From: an uncultured Chlorobiaceae bacterium
Lineage (GTDB): Bacteria; Bacteroidota; Chlorobiia; Chlorobiales; Chlorobiaceae
Direction of reading: 5' to 3'
Length of the DNA: 64,000 nt
Assembly (NCBI GenBank): GCA_903836465.1
Contig: CAILRB010000023.1
Location: 1-64,000 of the forward strand
Position 1 is the stretch's first letter, and every line of letters begins with the position of its first letter. Position numbers and translations under genes: made by a program. Below are positions 34,551-44,820 of the stretch, piece by piece. Below the pieces are notes generated by a model that worked only from the letters and a program-made list of their open reading frames with translations, was not told the DNA's origin and searched no databases.

Positions 34551-35697
34551 GGGAGTTTCCCGCAGCCAACTCAGGCTTGTCTGGTTTTCCGAGATACAGT
34601 GGGATTTCCTCTCCACACGGAAGCAGCGTCTGCTTGCCCGTTTTCCTGAGAACTGGAGCATTCTGTTCATAGAGCCCTTTGCGCTTGGGCGAAGCCATCA
34701 CTGGCTCCCGGTCAAACGGGGCAGAGTTTGGGTGGTCAGCGTCCCCTTTCTGAAGAGTGTTCCCTTCAGGATTGGGCGACTGCTCGATATTCCCTTGCTG
34801 CGCTGGCTGCTCTCCCTGCCCGGTATTGTGCTCATGCTTTTCTGGGTGACGATGCTCGGATTTGGCTCATCCGACAGGATAATCGGTTTGAGTAATGTCT
34901 ACTGGGGCAGGATAGCCGCCCTTCTTCCTTGCCGTCTCCGCTTTTATGATGCCAACGATGACCATCTTGCGTTTCCGGGGAGTCCCGTGTGGCTGAAGGG
35001 CTTTCTCGACTGCTATCTCGCAAAGGTGGACCTTGTGTTCAGTGTGAGCCGCGAACTGACCAGCCAGCTCAAGCTTCCGACCGGGGTGCGTACCGTCGAA
35101 CTTGGCAACGGTGTGGAGTTCAACCATTTTGCCGTTTCCCGTGCTGAAAAGCCCGTTGCGCTCTCCGGGATCAAGGGTACGATTCTTGGCTACGCCGGAG
35201 CGATGGACTGGATTGATACCGCCCTGATTGCCGCAACAGCCCGTGCCTGGCCGGAGTATCATATTGTGCTTCTTGGCCCCGCCTACGAACGGGAGTGGTG
35301 GAACAAACAGCAGGCGATAAATGCGCTTGCCAACGTGCACTATTTTGGGAAAATTGACTATGCCGAGCTGCCTGCCTGGGTGCAGCGGTTTGATCTGGCG
35401 CTGATGCCGCTGCTCTCCAACAGGCTGAAAGGGGTCTCCCACCCCAACAAGCTCTATGAATATACCGCAGTCGGGGTGCCGGTGCTCTCGATGAACTACT
35501 GCAGCGCAGTGGAGCGGGCGCGGGAGGTAGTGCATATTGCTTCGTCGCATGAGGAGTTTGTCTGCATGGTGCCCGAAGCTCTTGCCGACCGGCGGGTTGA
35601 GGCGCGGCAGGCATTTGCCCGCCAGCACAGTTGGGATACACTTGCTGCCGCGATGGAACAGGAGTTGAGGAGCGCTTTTCTGGAGAGATGCCTGTGA
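34513..35697 (+). CDS. Glycosyltransferase, GT-B fold
   Basis: The 394-residue protein begins (from the second possible ATG, 34531) with QLRLVWFSEIQWDFLSTRKQR and continues FIEPFALGRSHHWLP. A hydrophobic stretch (LLSLPGIVLMLFWVTMLGF, about 95-115) may lie against or in the membrane. The donor half has GTILGYAGAMDWIDTALI and LALMPLLSNRLKGVSHPNKLYEYTAVGVPVLS, the typical nucleotide-sugar region. It overlaps the methyltransferase by 38 bp and the flippase by 10 bp. The start is uncertain between 34513 and 34531. Confidence 0.85.
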   Translation: MKKCRSMNLPSDRGVSRSQLRLVWFSEIQWDFLSTRKQRLLARFPENWSILFIEPFALGRSHHWLPVKRGRVWVVSVPFLKSVPFRIGRLLDIPLLRWLLSLPGIVLMLFWVTMLGFGSSDRIIGLSNVYWGRIAALLPCRLRFYDANDDHLAFPGSPVWLKGFLDCYLAKVDLVFSVSRELTSQLKLPTGVRTVELGNGVEFNHFAVSRAEKPVALSGIKGTILGYAGAMDWIDTALIAATARAWPEYHIVLLGPAYEREWWNKQQAINALANVHYFGKIDYAELPAWVQRFDLALMPLLSNRLKGVSHPNKLYEYTAVGVPVLSMNYCSAVERAREVVHIASSHEEFVCMVPEALADRRVEARQAFARQHSWDTLAAAMEQELRSAFLERCL

Positions 35698-37190
35698 ATC
35701 GCAATGCCGTCATAGCCGGTCAGGCGGGATTCTCCTTTGCAGGATTTTTCTTCGGCCAGGTGGCGCGGTTTGGCTATAATCTTGTTGTTGCCCGGCTGCT
35801 TGGTGTTGATGCTCTCGGTGTCTATGCTCTCGCCATTGCGGTTATCCAGATTTCAGAGGTGCTTGCCATTGCCGGGCTTGATTCCGGCCTCCTGCGTTTT
35901 GTCAGCCTCAACAGTCACGATCCTCTCCGCCAGAGGGGGACGATTGGTTCCGCCCTTAAAACAGCACTCGCTCTCTCGCTCGTTGTGGCACTCCTGCTGC
36001 TGCTTTTTTCAGGCCAGATCGCTTCACTGCTCAACGGCAGCCGCCTGTTGCAGCTTACGATCTGCTGCTATGCGGCGGCGATTCCCTTCAACGTGGCAAC
36101 TGTCTTGTTTGGCCATGCCATGCAGGGGTTTCAGCAGCTCAAGCCCAAAATTATTGCCACGCAGATACTCAGTCCGTTGCTTTTGCTCTTGCTGACGCTG
36201 CTTCTCCGCTACACCGCAGGTCATGATGCTGCCCTCTTTTTCCCCTTTGTGCTGGCAGGTGTCGGGGCATTCTTCTGGATTCGCCCTCGCCTTGCCCCAA
36301 TTACCGGCGTGCTCCCGTCTGATATCCTGCACGCCCGTACGGACAAGGCGATGATGGCCTACGCTCTCCCTTTCATGGCGGTATCGCTCCTGAGCATGAT
36401 GAGCCACTGGCTCGATGTGATGATGCTCGGGATGCTTACCGATACCGCAACGGTTGGCCTCTACCATCCTGCCGCACGAACGGCGGGACTCTTGCGCTCG
36501 GTCCTCCTTGCTTTTACCGGCATTGCCGCTCCGATGATTGCTGATCTGCACGCCAAAAGCCAGAATGCGGAGATAGGTCGCATCTACAAGATGGTGACGC
36601 GCTGGATTGTCATGGTTGTCATTCCGCCGGCAATTCTCTTCATGGCGCTTCCCGAGCCGGTGCTCTCGGTCTTCGGCGACCGGTTTGCGGCAGGAGGATC
36701 GACCGCGCTGCTTCTCTTGACTGTCGCCTCTTTCCTGCAGGCGACCTTTGGGCTCTCGGCAACGGTGCTTGCCATGACCGGCTATGCGCGGCTCAGCCTC
36801 CTCAACGCTCTTGGTGCTCTCGGTTTGCAGGTGGCGCTGAACCTTCTTCTGATTCCCCGCATGGGGCTGAACGGCGCTGCTCTTGCAACACTGCTTCTCT
36901 TTTTGCTGCTCTCCGCTCTCCGACTTGGCGAAATACAACGCCTGCTGAAGATTCACCCGTTTGGCAAAGCACTCTGGAAACCTCTTGCTGCCGGGTTATC
37001 TTGTGGTGCGCTTCTTCTGGTTGTGCGCCCGTGGCTGCTCACCCTTCCACCCTTTGCGGCGCTGGCGACAGGCGCGGTTCTTGCCCTCTCCAGTTATACG
37101 CTCTTGATGTTGCTGCTGAAGTTGGAAGCAGAGGAGCGGGAGATTATTTTAAGGTATATCCCTTTATTGAACAAGGAACCAAAGCGATAA
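35688..37190 (+). CDS. Polysaccharide flippase (Wzx/MATE-like)
   Basis: A polytopic membrane protein of 500 residues with about 12-14 helices. It begins NAVIAGQAGFSFAGFFFGQVARFGYNLVVARLLG, the usual start of oligosaccharide flippases, followed by LGVYALAIAVIQI. It would carry lipid-linked glycans across the inner membrane. I start it at ATG 35688 (GGAG just upstream) rather than at the track's 35631, which lies deep inside the previous gene. It ends 4 bp before the YfhO-like gene. Confidence 0.9.
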   Translation: MPVNRNAVIAGQAGFSFAGFFFGQVARFGYNLVVARLLGVDALGVYALAIAVIQISEVLAIAGLDSGLLRFVSLNSHDPLRQRGTIGSALKTALALSLVVALLLLLFSGQIASLLNGSRLLQLTICCYAAAIPFNVATVLFGHAMQGFQQLKPKIIATQILSPLLLLLLTLLLRYTAGHDAALFFPFVLAGVGAFFWIRPRLAPITGVLPSDILHARTDKAMMAYALPFMAVSLLSMMSHWLDVMMLGMLTDTATVGLYHPAARTAGLLRSVLLAFTGIAAPMIADLHAKSQNAEIGRIYKMVTRWIVMVVIPPAILFMALPEPVLSVFGDRFAAGGSTALLLLTVASFLQATFGLSATVLAMTGYARLSLLNALGALGLQVALNLLLIPRMGLNGAALATLLLFLLLSALRLGEIQRLLKIHPFGKALWKPLAAGLSCGALLLVVRPWLLTLPPFAALATGAVLALSSYTLLMLLLKLEAEEREIILRYIPLLNKEPKR

Positions 37191-37194
37191 CGCT

Positions 37195-39693
37195 GTGAAG
37201 AAAAAGATTGTCTCGTTACTCACTGTTTATGGAGTCTATACCCTTCTGGCTCTGCTGCTCTTCTGGCCGCTCGTCTTCCAGTCGAATACGCTTGTTGCTC
37301 CCGACTCTCTGATTCCCCACGCCTCAACCCTGGCGCTCGACAAACTTCAGGCCGAAACCGGTGTCTATCCCCTCTGGCAGCCCTGGCTCTTTTCGGGAAT
37401 GCCGACGGTGGAGGCATTCAGCTATCTCAGTGGTCTTTATTATCCGAACGTTGTGTTCAACCTCTTTCATACCGACGGCATGGTGCTGCAACTGCTTCAT
37501 CTCGCCTTTGCCGGTCTGGGAGTTTTCCTCTTTCTTCGCCAGTACGGCCTCGCCTCTCTTGCCGCCCCGTTAGGCGGAGCCATTTTCATGCTCAACCCCT
37601 ACATGAGCGCGATGCTGGTGCACGGTCACGGCAGCCAGCTCATGACCGTGGCCTACATGCCCTGGATGCTCTGGGCCACCTTGCGGCTCATGCAGCGTGG
37701 CGGGCTTGCCGATGCCGGGGTTCTGGCGCTCATTGCCGGTTTTCAGTTACAGCGCTCACATGTGCAGATCGCGTACTATTCATGGATGCTTGTGCTGCTG
37801 CTGGCTGTTGTATTGTTTCTCTTCAGGCGTTTCTTGCCAAAAACAAGTGATGGCGATTTAGCGAGTCTGTCTGGTGGTGGCGAGGGCGTGAACGCAGGTG
37901 GTCGCGGGAGAGGGATTGCAGGCGTTCGTGGGCACTCAGGTGGTGATAAGGTTCCTCAGGGCGTTGATGCGGTCAGCAAAAAGGGCATATTCCGTCCTCT
38001 GTTGTTGCTGATCGTTGCGCTTGGTTGCGGGGTTGCCATGTCGGCCTCAATCTATCTGCCTGCCTCAGAGTATGCGGCATATTCGGTGAGAGGGGTGGCT
38101 GCAGAGGGTGGAGCTTCAGCGTGGGAATATGCCACGCTCTGGTCGATGCACCCTCTGGAGCTCTTTACCTTTCTGGTGCCGGGATTCTTCGGGTTTGGCG
38201 GCGTGACCTACTGGGGCTTTATGCCCTTCACCGACTTCCCCAATTATGCAGGCATTGTGGTGCTGCTCCTCGCCTTTGCGGGCGCTGTTCTGCGGCGGAA
38301 AGAACCGATGACCTGGTTTTTTGTTGCCGCCGCACTGTTGGCGTTGCTGCTCTCCTTCGGCAGGTTTTTCAGCCCTATTTTCGATCTCTTCTTTCATTTC
38401 GCCCCGCTTTTCAGCCGTTTCAGGGTGCCGTCGATGGCGCTCATCATGCTCTACCTGATCATCTCCTTTCTTGCCGCAATTGGAGTGAACGACCTGCTTC
38501 AGCGCCAGCCCAAACGATTGCTGAAACCAATCCGGCTTGGTGCGCTTCTTCTCGCGGCTATCCTTCTGCTTTTTCTTGCCTTTGAACAACCGATCGAGAA
38601 CTTTTTCCGCACACTGTATCCCGAGCCACAGGTTGGCAGTTTTGATCTTGCCTTTATGGTCAACAAAGTGCGCTGGGAGAATCTCACCGGGAGTCTCTGG
38701 ATTGTCCTGACGCTTGCATCGCTGTTTGCTGGAGTGCTCTGGCTCAGCATCAAAGGGAAGCTCTCCCACAAACTGACCGGTCTCTTGCTCTTTCTCCTTG
38801 CGCTTGGCGATCTGCTCTGGATGGACATCCAGATTATTTATCCGTCAGCGCACTCTCTTCGTCCACCACTTTTTGCCGACAGCCGCATTGTCGAGGCCGC
38901 ATTTAAGCCCGACGACATTACCCGCTACCTTGCCGTACAGAAAGGGCCCTTCAGAATCTACCCCGCCGGGCCGCTTTTTGCAGAGAACAAGTTTGCGCTG
39001 TTTGGTATCGAGTCAGTTGGCGGTTATCATCCCGCTAAACTCAAGCTTTACGAAGAGTTTCTTGCCAAAACGGAGAATCTCTCCAGCATCAACGTGCTCC
39101 GAATGCTCAATGTCAGCTACATTGTCAGCCCTGCGCCACTTGGTCATCCATCGCTCGAACTGGTTAAAACCGGCAAACTGCAACTTGCCAGCGGCCCCGT
39201 CACGGCTTATGTGTACCGCCTTCAGCAGACCGCACCAAGAGCATGGTTCGCCAGTCGGGTCATCGCGGTGAACAACAACGACGAGCTGTTTGCCCGGTTG
39301 CTTGATGATGAGGCTCCCGCCGGTGTGGCGTATGTCGATGGCCCACTTTGGAGAGGAGCCAGCACGTTTGCTGCGGCCACCGTGACGTCCCTTGATGCGA
39401 AAGCGGAGACGATGGTTGTGAAGGTTGCCGCGCCAGGCGAAGCATTTCTTGTGGTGAGCGAGCTTTATTATCCCTTGAGGTGGAAGGTGAAGATTGATGG
39501 TCGTTCAGCCGCTATGATCAAGGTGAACGGGCTGTTGCGTGGTGTTGTGGTTCCAGCAGGCAGCCGGGAGGTCAGGTTTTACTATGATCGGAGCGGTTTT
39601 GAAACTGGACGTTGGATATCGCTTGGAGCCTTTGTTGTGGCGATTTTGATGGTGGTGGGGGGAGTGATGGGGAGGCGGGTTCAGCGGGAATAA
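37195..39693 (+). CDS. YfhO-like polytopic membrane protein
   Basis: The 832-residue protein has many membrane helices in its first two thirds and a soluble C-terminal part (about 550-800) ahead of a last helix (WISLGAFVVAILMVVGGVM). Features of YfhO-type proteins are LFWPLVFQSNTLVAPDSLIPH, LWQPWLFSGMPTVEAFSYLSGLYYPN and ESVGGYHPAKLKLYEEF. These are thought to be GT-C-like enzymes that decorate cell-wall or membrane glycans. An unusual hydrophilic, Gly-rich insert (about 215-262, SLSGGGEGVNAGGRGRGIAG) separates two helices. The start is GTG. It ends the polysaccharide cluster. Confidence 0.82.
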   Translation: MKKKIVSLLTVYGVYTLLALLLFWPLVFQSNTLVAPDSLIPHASTLALDKLQAETGVYPLWQPWLFSGMPTVEAFSYLSGLYYPNVVFNLFHTDGMVLQLLHLAFAGLGVFLFLRQYGLASLAAPLGGAIFMLNPYMSAMLVHGHGSQLMTVAYMPWMLWATLRLMQRGGLADAGVLALIAGFQLQRSHVQIAYYSWMLVLLLAVVLFLFRRFLPKTSDGDLASLSGGGEGVNAGGRGRGIAGVRGHSGGDKVPQGVDAVSKKGIFRPLLLLIVALGCGVAMSASIYLPASEYAAYSVRGVAAEGGASAWEYATLWSMHPLELFTFLVPGFFGFGGVTYWGFMPFTDFPNYAGIVVLLLAFAGAVLRRKEPMTWFFVAAALLALLLSFGRFFSPIFDLFFHFAPLFSRFRVPSMALIMLYLIISFLAAIGVNDLLQRQPKRLLKPIRLGALLLAAILLLFLAFEQPIENFFRTLYPEPQVGSFDLAFMVNKVRWENLTGSLWIVLTLASLFAGVLWLSIKGKLSHKLTGLLLFLLALGDLLWMDIQIIYPSAHSLRPPLFADSRIVEAAFKPDDITRYLAVQKGPFRIYPAGPLFAENKFALFGIESVGGYHPAKLKLYEEFLAKTENLSSINVLRMLNVSYIVSPAPLGHPSLELVKTGKLQLASGPVTAYVYRLQQTAPRAWFASRVIAVNNNDELFARLLDDEAPAGVAYVDGPLWRGASTFAAATVTSLDAKAETMVVKVAAPGEAFLVVSELYYPLRWKVKIDGRSAAMIKVNGLLRGVVVPAGSREVRFYYDRSGFETGRWISLGAFVVAILMVVGGVMGRRVQRE

Positions 39694-40096
39694 TTGAGCT
39701 GAGAAGATCGGTTTTGCCAATCAGCTTGTACTGTTATGATGGGATGATTTTGTTCCGTAACCTATGCTGCTCCATTCACCGCCGGGCGAAGCGATTGTTC
39801 CGCACCTTCGAGTTATACAAGATCTTCAATACCCTCGATCTTGCCTAAAAAGTGGTAAAGTATTTACAGTAATATCAAGGCGAAGTGTAGAGTCTGGAAG
39901 TTAATGTTTTCAGGAGTTTTGCTGGTTCAGAAAAGAGGTAATGGGAGGGATAAATATTTTTCTTTGAGGAGGAGAAATATATTGATTTAGGTTTTGTTTT
40001 TTTTCATATTTCGCTTACATTGACTGTCCTTATGGATTTTTAAGGATTTGCGTTTTTTGTAATCAGAGGTTTTTTAAAAAGAAAGAGAGTTTCAGT
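39694..40096 (+). promoter_or_regulatory. Intergenic region before the str operon
   Basis: These 403 bp hold no convincing gene. A perfect inverted repeat, CAAGATC-N12-GATCTTG, lies at 39818-39843, possibly a terminator-like hairpin for the upstream gene though no T-run follows. TTGACT near 40020 could be a -35 box for rpsL; the matching -10 is unclear. The short inverted repeat CCTTA...TAAGG overlaps that region. The final AAAGAGAG is the rpsL ribosome-binding site. Confidence 0.45.
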
Positions 40097-40507
40097 ATGC
40101 CGACGATTCAGCAGCTTATCAGGCTTGGAAGAAGTGTGAAAGTATCTAAAACAGCGTCTCCGGCGCTTGAAAAGTGCCCGCAGAAACGTGGGGTTTGTAC
40201 GCGTGTCTATACGACTACACCAAAAAAGCCTAACTCTGCGTTGCGGAAGGTTGCGCGTGTCAGGTTGTCGAACAAGATTGAGGTCACGGCATATATTCCT
40301 GGAGAAGGTCATAATCTGCAGGAGCATTCAATTGTTTTGATTCGTGGCGGCAGGGTAAAGGATCTTCCCGGTGTGCGGTATCATATTGTGCGTGGTTCGC
40401 TGGATACGTCCGGTGTTGCTGATCGCAAGCAGAGTCGGTCGAAGTACGGGGCCAAGCAGCCTAAGGCTGGTGTTGCTGCTCCTGTCAAGGGTAAGGGTAA
40501 AAGGTAG
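40097..40507 (+). CDS. rpsL: Ribosomal protein S12
   Basis: S12 forms part of the decoding centre of the 30S subunit. The 136-residue protein has the conserved loop [18 protein letters not shown] (about 41-58) and [13 protein letters not shown] (about 90-102). The lysines whose replacement gives streptomycin resistance are unchanged. The C terminus is lysine-rich and a little long ([16 protein letters not shown]). First gene of the str operon, 30 bp before rpsG. Confidence 0.98.
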   Translation: MPTIQQLIRLGRSVKVSKTASPALEKCPQKRGVCTRVYTTTPKKPNSALRKVARVRLSNKIEVTAYIPGEGHNLQEHSIVLIRGGRVKDLPGVRYHIVRGSLDTSGVADRKQSRSKYGAKQPKAGVAAPVKGKGKR

Positions 40508-40537
40508 ATAAGTCGAATCATAAATTCAGGGAAGAAC

Positions 40538-41005
40538 ATGCCCAAAAAAGTTGGCTATAAAAGAATCGGTGTTGATTTTCGTTACGGGGATGAGAGCGTT
40601 GCCCGTTTTATCAATGCTGTGATGCTTGATGGAAAGAAGGCTGTTGCTACAAAGATAGTCTATGATGCGTTTGCTATCATTGCCGAAAAGTTGAGCGGCG
40701 AGGATCCGCTTGAGGTATATCGCAAGGCTATGTCGCATATTGCGCCTGTCGTTGAGGTTCGCAGCAAGAGGGTTGGTGGTGCTACTTATCAGATTCCTAT
40801 GGAGGTCAAGGCTTCAAGACGTGGTGCGCTGGCTTTCCGATGGCTCAAGATGTATGCTGCAAGACGTGGTGGCAAGTCCATGGCGGAAAAGCTTGCTGCA
40901 GAGCTGATGGATGCTGCTAATGAGCAGGGAGCCTCGGTTAAAAAGCGTGATGAAGTACACCGGATGGCCGATGCCAATAAGGCTTTTGCGCATTTCAGGT
41001 TCTGA
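40538..41005 (+). CDS. rpsG: Ribosomal protein S7
   Basis: S7 organises the head of the 30S subunit and in many bacteria represses its own operon by binding the mRNA. The 155-residue protein has the family features ARFINAVMLDGKKAVATKIVYDAF, RVGGATYQIPMEV and a basic C-terminal helix ending AFAHFRF. AGGGAAG precedes the ATG. It lies between rpsL and fusA, as usual. Confidence 0.98.
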   Translation: MPKKVGYKRIGVDFRYGDESVARFINAVMLDGKKAVATKIVYDAFAIIAEKLSGEDPLEVYRKAMSHIAPVVEVRSKRVGGATYQIPMEVKASRRGALAFRWLKMYAARRGGKSMAEKLAAELMDAANEQGASVKKRDEVHRMADANKAFAHFRF

Positions 41006-41046
41006 TGGTTTGTTAAAGTGTAGGATAAAAGGTCTAAAATTTTGTT

Positions 41047-43161
41047 ATGGCAAGGCTGGTTGATTTAGATAAAGTACGCAACATCGGTATCATGGCTCAC
41101 ATTGATGCCGGCAAGACAACGACGACAGAGAGAATTCTCTATTATACCGGTCGTCTGCATCGGATGGGTGAGGTGCATGATGGCGGTGCGACGATGGACT
41201 GGATGGATCAGGAGAAGGAGCGCGGTATCACTATTACCTCTGCGGCGACGACCTGTTTCTGGGTGCCAAGGTTTGGTAATTATGTCGGTGTTAATCACAG
41301 GATCAATATTATCGATACGCCTGGCCATGTAGATTTTACGGTTGAGGTTGAGCGTTCCTTGCGGGTGCTTGATGGTGCTGTAGCGTTGTTTTGTGCTGTT
41401 GGTGGCGTTGAGCCTCAGTCTGAGACGGTGTGGCGCCAGGCAAATAAATACGGTGTTCCGAGGATTGCCTATATAAACAAGATGGACAGGACCGGCGCAA
41501 ACTTTTTTGATACGGTCAAGGCGATCAGGGAAAGACTTGGTGCCAATCCGGTTCCTCTTCAGATACCGATTGGTGAGGGTGAAATTTTTGCTGGTTTCGT
41601 TGATCTTATCAGGATGAAGGGTATCATCTATAATAAAGAGGATGGTAGCACCTATGATGAGGTTGAGATTCCTCATGACCTTCAGAATGAGGCTCGGACA
41701 TGGCGCATTAATATGCTTGAGGCTGTTTCGGAGCATAATGATACTCTTCTTGAGAAATATCTGAATGGAGAGGATATCACCGAGGAGGAGATTCGTAATG
41801 TGTTGCGTCAGGCGACACTCAAGGTGACCATTATTCCGGTGCTTTGCGGATCCTCCTTTAAGAATAAGGGTGTTCAGTTTATGCTTGATGCTGTGGTTGA
41901 GTACCTTGCATCTCCTGTTGATGTTGGCGCGGTCGAGGGGCACCATCCCCGCACAGAAGAATCTGTAAGTCGTGAGCCGAAAGATGAAGAGCCATTTGCT
42001 GCGCTTGCCTTTAAGATTGCTACTGACCCGTTTGTTGGAAAGCTGACGTTTTTCAGGGTTTACTCAGGTGTGCTGAAGGCGGGCAGTTATGTGCTGAATA
42101 CCATGACTGGTAAAAAAGAGCGCATCGGTCGTGTGCTTCAGATGCACTCCAACAAGAGAGAGGATATAGATTGTGTTTATTGCGGTGATATCGCAGCGGC
42201 TGTAGGTTTAAAGGATGTCAGAACCGGAGACACGCTCTGTGATGAAAATAGTCCGGTGGTGCTGGAGAAAATGATTTTTCCTGAACCAGTTATAGAAATA
42301 GCTATTGAGCCGAAAACAAAGAGTGACTCTGACAGGCTGGGTATGTCACTGGCAAAGCTTGCCGAGGAGGATCCAACGTTCAAGGTGAAGACTGATGATG
42401 AAACAGGTCAGACGCTGATTGCCGGTATGGGTGAGCTGCATCTTGAGATTCTGGTTGATCGACTCAAGCGTGAGTTCAAGGTGGAAGCCAATGTAGGGAA
42501 GCCACAGGTTGCATACCGTGAAACGATCAGGGAGTCTGTAGAGTTTGAAGGCAAATTTGTTCGTCAGTCTGGTGGTAAAGGTCAGTTCGGTCTGGTTGTT
42601 CTACGCGTTGAGCCGCTTGAAGAGGGAAAAGGATACGAGTTTGTCGATGCTGTCAAGGGTGGAGTTATCCCGAGAGAGTATATTCCTGCGGTTAATGTTG
42701 GTGTACAGCAGGCGATGAAAGGCGGTGTTGTTGCAGGGTATCCGATGCAGGATATCAAGGTAACCCTTCTGGATGGCAAGTATCATGAGGTTGACTCTTC
42801 GGAAATGGCCTTTAAGATTGCCGGTTCAATCGGGTTTAAAGGTGCGGCTAAAAAGGCTAATCCAGTGTTGCTTGAGCCGATCATGAAGGTTGAGGTCGTT
42901 ACTCCTGAAGAGTATCTCGGAGATGTTATGGGTGATCTGTCAAGTCGTCGCGGCCATATCGAAGGTATGGGGCAAAGGGCTGGAGCTCAGTTTGTTAACG
43001 CCAAGGTTCCGCTTTCGGCAATGTTCGGTTACTCAACCGACCTTCGTTCGATGAGTCAGGGAAGGGCAAATTATTCGATGGAGTTTGACTGTTATCGCGA
43101 AGTTCCCCGCAGTATTGCGGAAGCTTTGCAGGAGAAAAGAATGAGCAAGGATTTGGAATAG
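41047..43161 (+). CDS. fusA: Elongation factor G
   Basis: EF-G drives translocation on the ribosome. The 704-residue length is standard. G1 is [15 protein letters not shown] (17-31), followed by the switch [12 protein letters not shown]3 DTPGHVDFT and G4 [10 protein letters not shown]. Domains II to V are complete up to [11 protein letters not shown]. The frame is intact throughout. Third gene of the str operon. Confidence 0.98.
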   Translation: MARLVDLDKVRNIGIMAHIDAGKTTTTERILYYTGRLHRMGEVHDGGATMDWMDQEKERGITITSAATTCFWVPRFGNYVGVNHRINIIDTPGHVDFTVEVERSLRVLDGAVALFCAVGGVEPQSETVWRQANKYGVPRIAYINKMDRTGANFFDTVKAIRERLGANPVPLQIPIGEGEIFAGFVDLIRMKGIIYNKEDGSTYDEVEIPHDLQNEARTWRINMLEAVSEHNDTLLEKYLNGEDITEEEIRNVLRQATLKVTIIPVLCGSSFKNKGVQFMLDAVVEYLASPVDVGAVEGHHPRTEESVSREPKDEEPFAALAFKIATDPFVGKLTFFRVYSGVLKAGSYVLNTMTGKKERIGRVLQMHSNKREDIDCVYCGDIAAAVGLKDVRTGDTLCDENSPVVLEKMIFPEPVIEIAIEPKTKSDSDRLGMSLAKLAEEDPTFKVKTDDETGQTLIAGMGELHLEILVDRLKREFKVEANVGKPQVAYRETIRESVEFEGKFVRQSGGKGQFGLVVLRVEPLEEGKGYEFVDAVKGGVIPREYIPAVNVGVQQAMKGGVVAGYPMQDIKVTLLDGKYHEVDSSEMAFKIAGSIGFKGAAKKANPVLLEPIMKVEVVTPEEYLGDVMGDLSSRRGHIEGMGQRAGAQFVNAKVPLSAMFGYSTDLRSMSQGRANYSMEFDCYREVPRSIAEALQEKRMSKDLE

Positions 43162-43228
43162 GCAAGCACAGGCTGTATCAGTTTTAATTATTACAAACAA
43201 TAACAGATAACCGACACGGAGATAAGTT

Positions 43229-44410
43229 ATGGCAAAAGAGTCCTACAAAAGGGATAAACCCCACGTAAATATAGGTACCATTGGTCACGTCGATCATGGC
43301 AAGACAACCTTGACCGCTGCGATTACTTCGGTTCTCGCCAAGCAGGGACTTGCTGCAGCGCGTGACTTCGGCAGTATCGACAAGGCTCCTGAAGAGAGAG
43401 AACGCGGTATTACCATTTCAACAGCGCACGTTGAGTACCAGACAAAAAAGCGTCACTATGCACACATTGACTGTCCAGGTCACGCTGATTACATTAAAAA
43501 CATGATCACCGGTGCTGCCCAGATGGACGGCGCTATCCTTGTTGTCGCAGGTACCGATGGTCCTATGCCTCAGACCCGTGAGCACATTCTGCTTGCCCGT
43601 CAGGTAAACGTTCCTTCGCTGGTTGTCTTCCTGAACAAGGTTGACATTGCTGATCCAGAGCTTATCGAGCTTGTCGAGCTTGAGCTCAGAGAGCTGTTGA
43701 CCGCTTACAATTTCCCTGGTGATGATATTCCGATTATCAAGGGTTCCGCACTGAAGGCTCTTGAAGGTGACCCGGAGGGGGAAGCTGCAATTATGGAGCT
43801 TATGAATGCGGTTGATGAATTTATTCCTGATCCTGTCCGCGACGTAGACAAGCCGTTCCTGATGCCGGTTGAAGATGTGTTCTCTATTTCAGGTCGTGGT
43901 ACGGTTGGTACAGGAAGGATCGAAAGAGGTCGCATCAAGATCAACGAAGAGGTTGAAATCGTTGGTCTGAGACCAACCCGCAAGTCGGTTGTTACCGGTA
44001 TAGAAATGTTCCAGAAGCTTCTTGATGAAGGTCAGGCAGGCGATAACGCCGGTCTTCTTCTCAGAGGTGTTGATAAAACTGAACTCGAGCGCGGTATGGT
44101 TATTGCCAAACCAGGCACGATCAAACCACACACCAAGTTCAAGGCTGAAGTCTACATTCTGAAGAAAGAAGAGGGTGGCCGTCATACTCCGTTTTTTAAC
44201 GGTTATCGTCCTCAGTTCTACTTCCGTACAACAGATGTTACCGGTTCTGTGACGCTGCCTGAAGGCGTCGAAATGGTTATGCCTGGTGACAACCTCGGAG
44301 TAGAAGTTGAGCTCCTTGCTCCTATCGCTATGGATGAAGGGTTGCGTTTTGCTATCCGTGAGGGCGGTCGCACTGTTGGTGCGGGTTCCGTTACCACGAT
44401 TATTGAATAA
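43229..44410 (+). CDS. tuf: Elongation factor Tu
   Basis: EF-Tu carries aminoacyl-tRNA to the ribosome. The 393-residue protein has [17 protein letters not shown] (16-32), [27 protein letters not shown] and FLNKVDIAD, with the kirromycin and tRNA surfaces intact in domains II and III. GGAG lies eight bases before the ATG. An intrinsic terminator follows the gene, so part of the transcription of the str operon should stop here. Confidence 0.98.
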   Translation: MAKESYKRDKPHVNIGTIGHVDHGKTTLTAAITSVLAKQGLAAARDFGSIDKAPEERERGITISTAHVEYQTKKRHYAHIDCPGHADYIKNMITGAAQMDGAILVVAGTDGPMPQTREHILLARQVNVPSLVVFLNKVDIADPELIELVELELRELLTAYNFPGDDIPIIKGSALKALEGDPEGEAAIMELMNAVDEFIPDPVRDVDKPFLMPVEDVFSISGRGTVGTGRIERGRIKINEEVEIVGLRPTRKSVVTGIEMFQKLLDEGQAGDNAGLLLRGVDKTELERGMVIAKPGTIKPHTKFKAEVYILKKEEGGRHTPFFNGYRPQFYFRTTDVTGSVTLPEGVEMVMPGDNLGVEVELLAPIAMDEGLRFAIREGGRTVGAGSVTTIIE

Positions 44411-44428
44411 GAGTTTGTATGGCGTCCC

Positions 44429-44460
44429 GGGGCGGGGCCGAAAATCCTGCCCCTTTTTTA
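44429..44460 (+). terminator. Intrinsic terminator after tuf
   Basis: The RNA can form an 8-bp stem, GGGGCGGG with CCTGCCCC (one G-U pair), around a loop of about nine bases, followed at once by seven Us. It lies between tuf and rpsJ and separates the str operon from the S10 operon. Confidence 0.8.
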
Positions 44461-44486
44461 TTGATAACACGAAAAAGGGTTGACAA

Positions 44487-44798
44487 GTGGCTGTACAGCA
44501 AAAGATAAGAATCAAGCTCAAGTCTTACGACCATAGCCTGGTTGATAAGTGGGCTCTAAGGATTATTGATGTGGTCAAGCAGACGGATGCAATTATCTTT
44601 GGTCCAATACCACTGCCCACAAAATCGCATGTGTATACTGTTAACCGGTCTCCGCATGTTGATAAGAAGTCCCGTGAGCAGTTTTCTTTCTCCTCTCACA
44701 AGAGGTTGATCGAAATTATAAACCCGACATCCAGAACCATTGACATGCTTATGAAGCTTGAGCTTCCAAGCGGTGTTGATGTTGAAATTAAGTCTTAA
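44487..44798 (+). CDS. rpsJ: Ribosomal protein S10
   Basis: S10 belongs to the 30S head and also serves as NusE in antitermination. The 103-residue protein has [41 protein letters not shown] and [15 protein letters not shown]. The start is GTG ([13 protein letters not shown]). It opens the S10 operon right after the tuf terminator, so an S10 promoter probably lies within the 30 bp before it or upstream readthrough is used. Confidence 0.97.
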   Translation: MAVQQKIRIKLKSYDHSLVDKWALRIIDVVKQTDAIIFGPIPLPTKSHVYTVNRSPHVDKKSREQFSFSSHKRLIEIINPTSRTIDMLMKLELPSGVDVEIKS

Positions 44799-44820
44799 AG
44801 AATTAGAAAAGGTAATCTTT

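Noticed and set aside
39612-39848. 78-residue ORF after the YfhO-like gene
   Set aside because: Most of it overlaps the real gene in another frame. The remainder has no supporting features.
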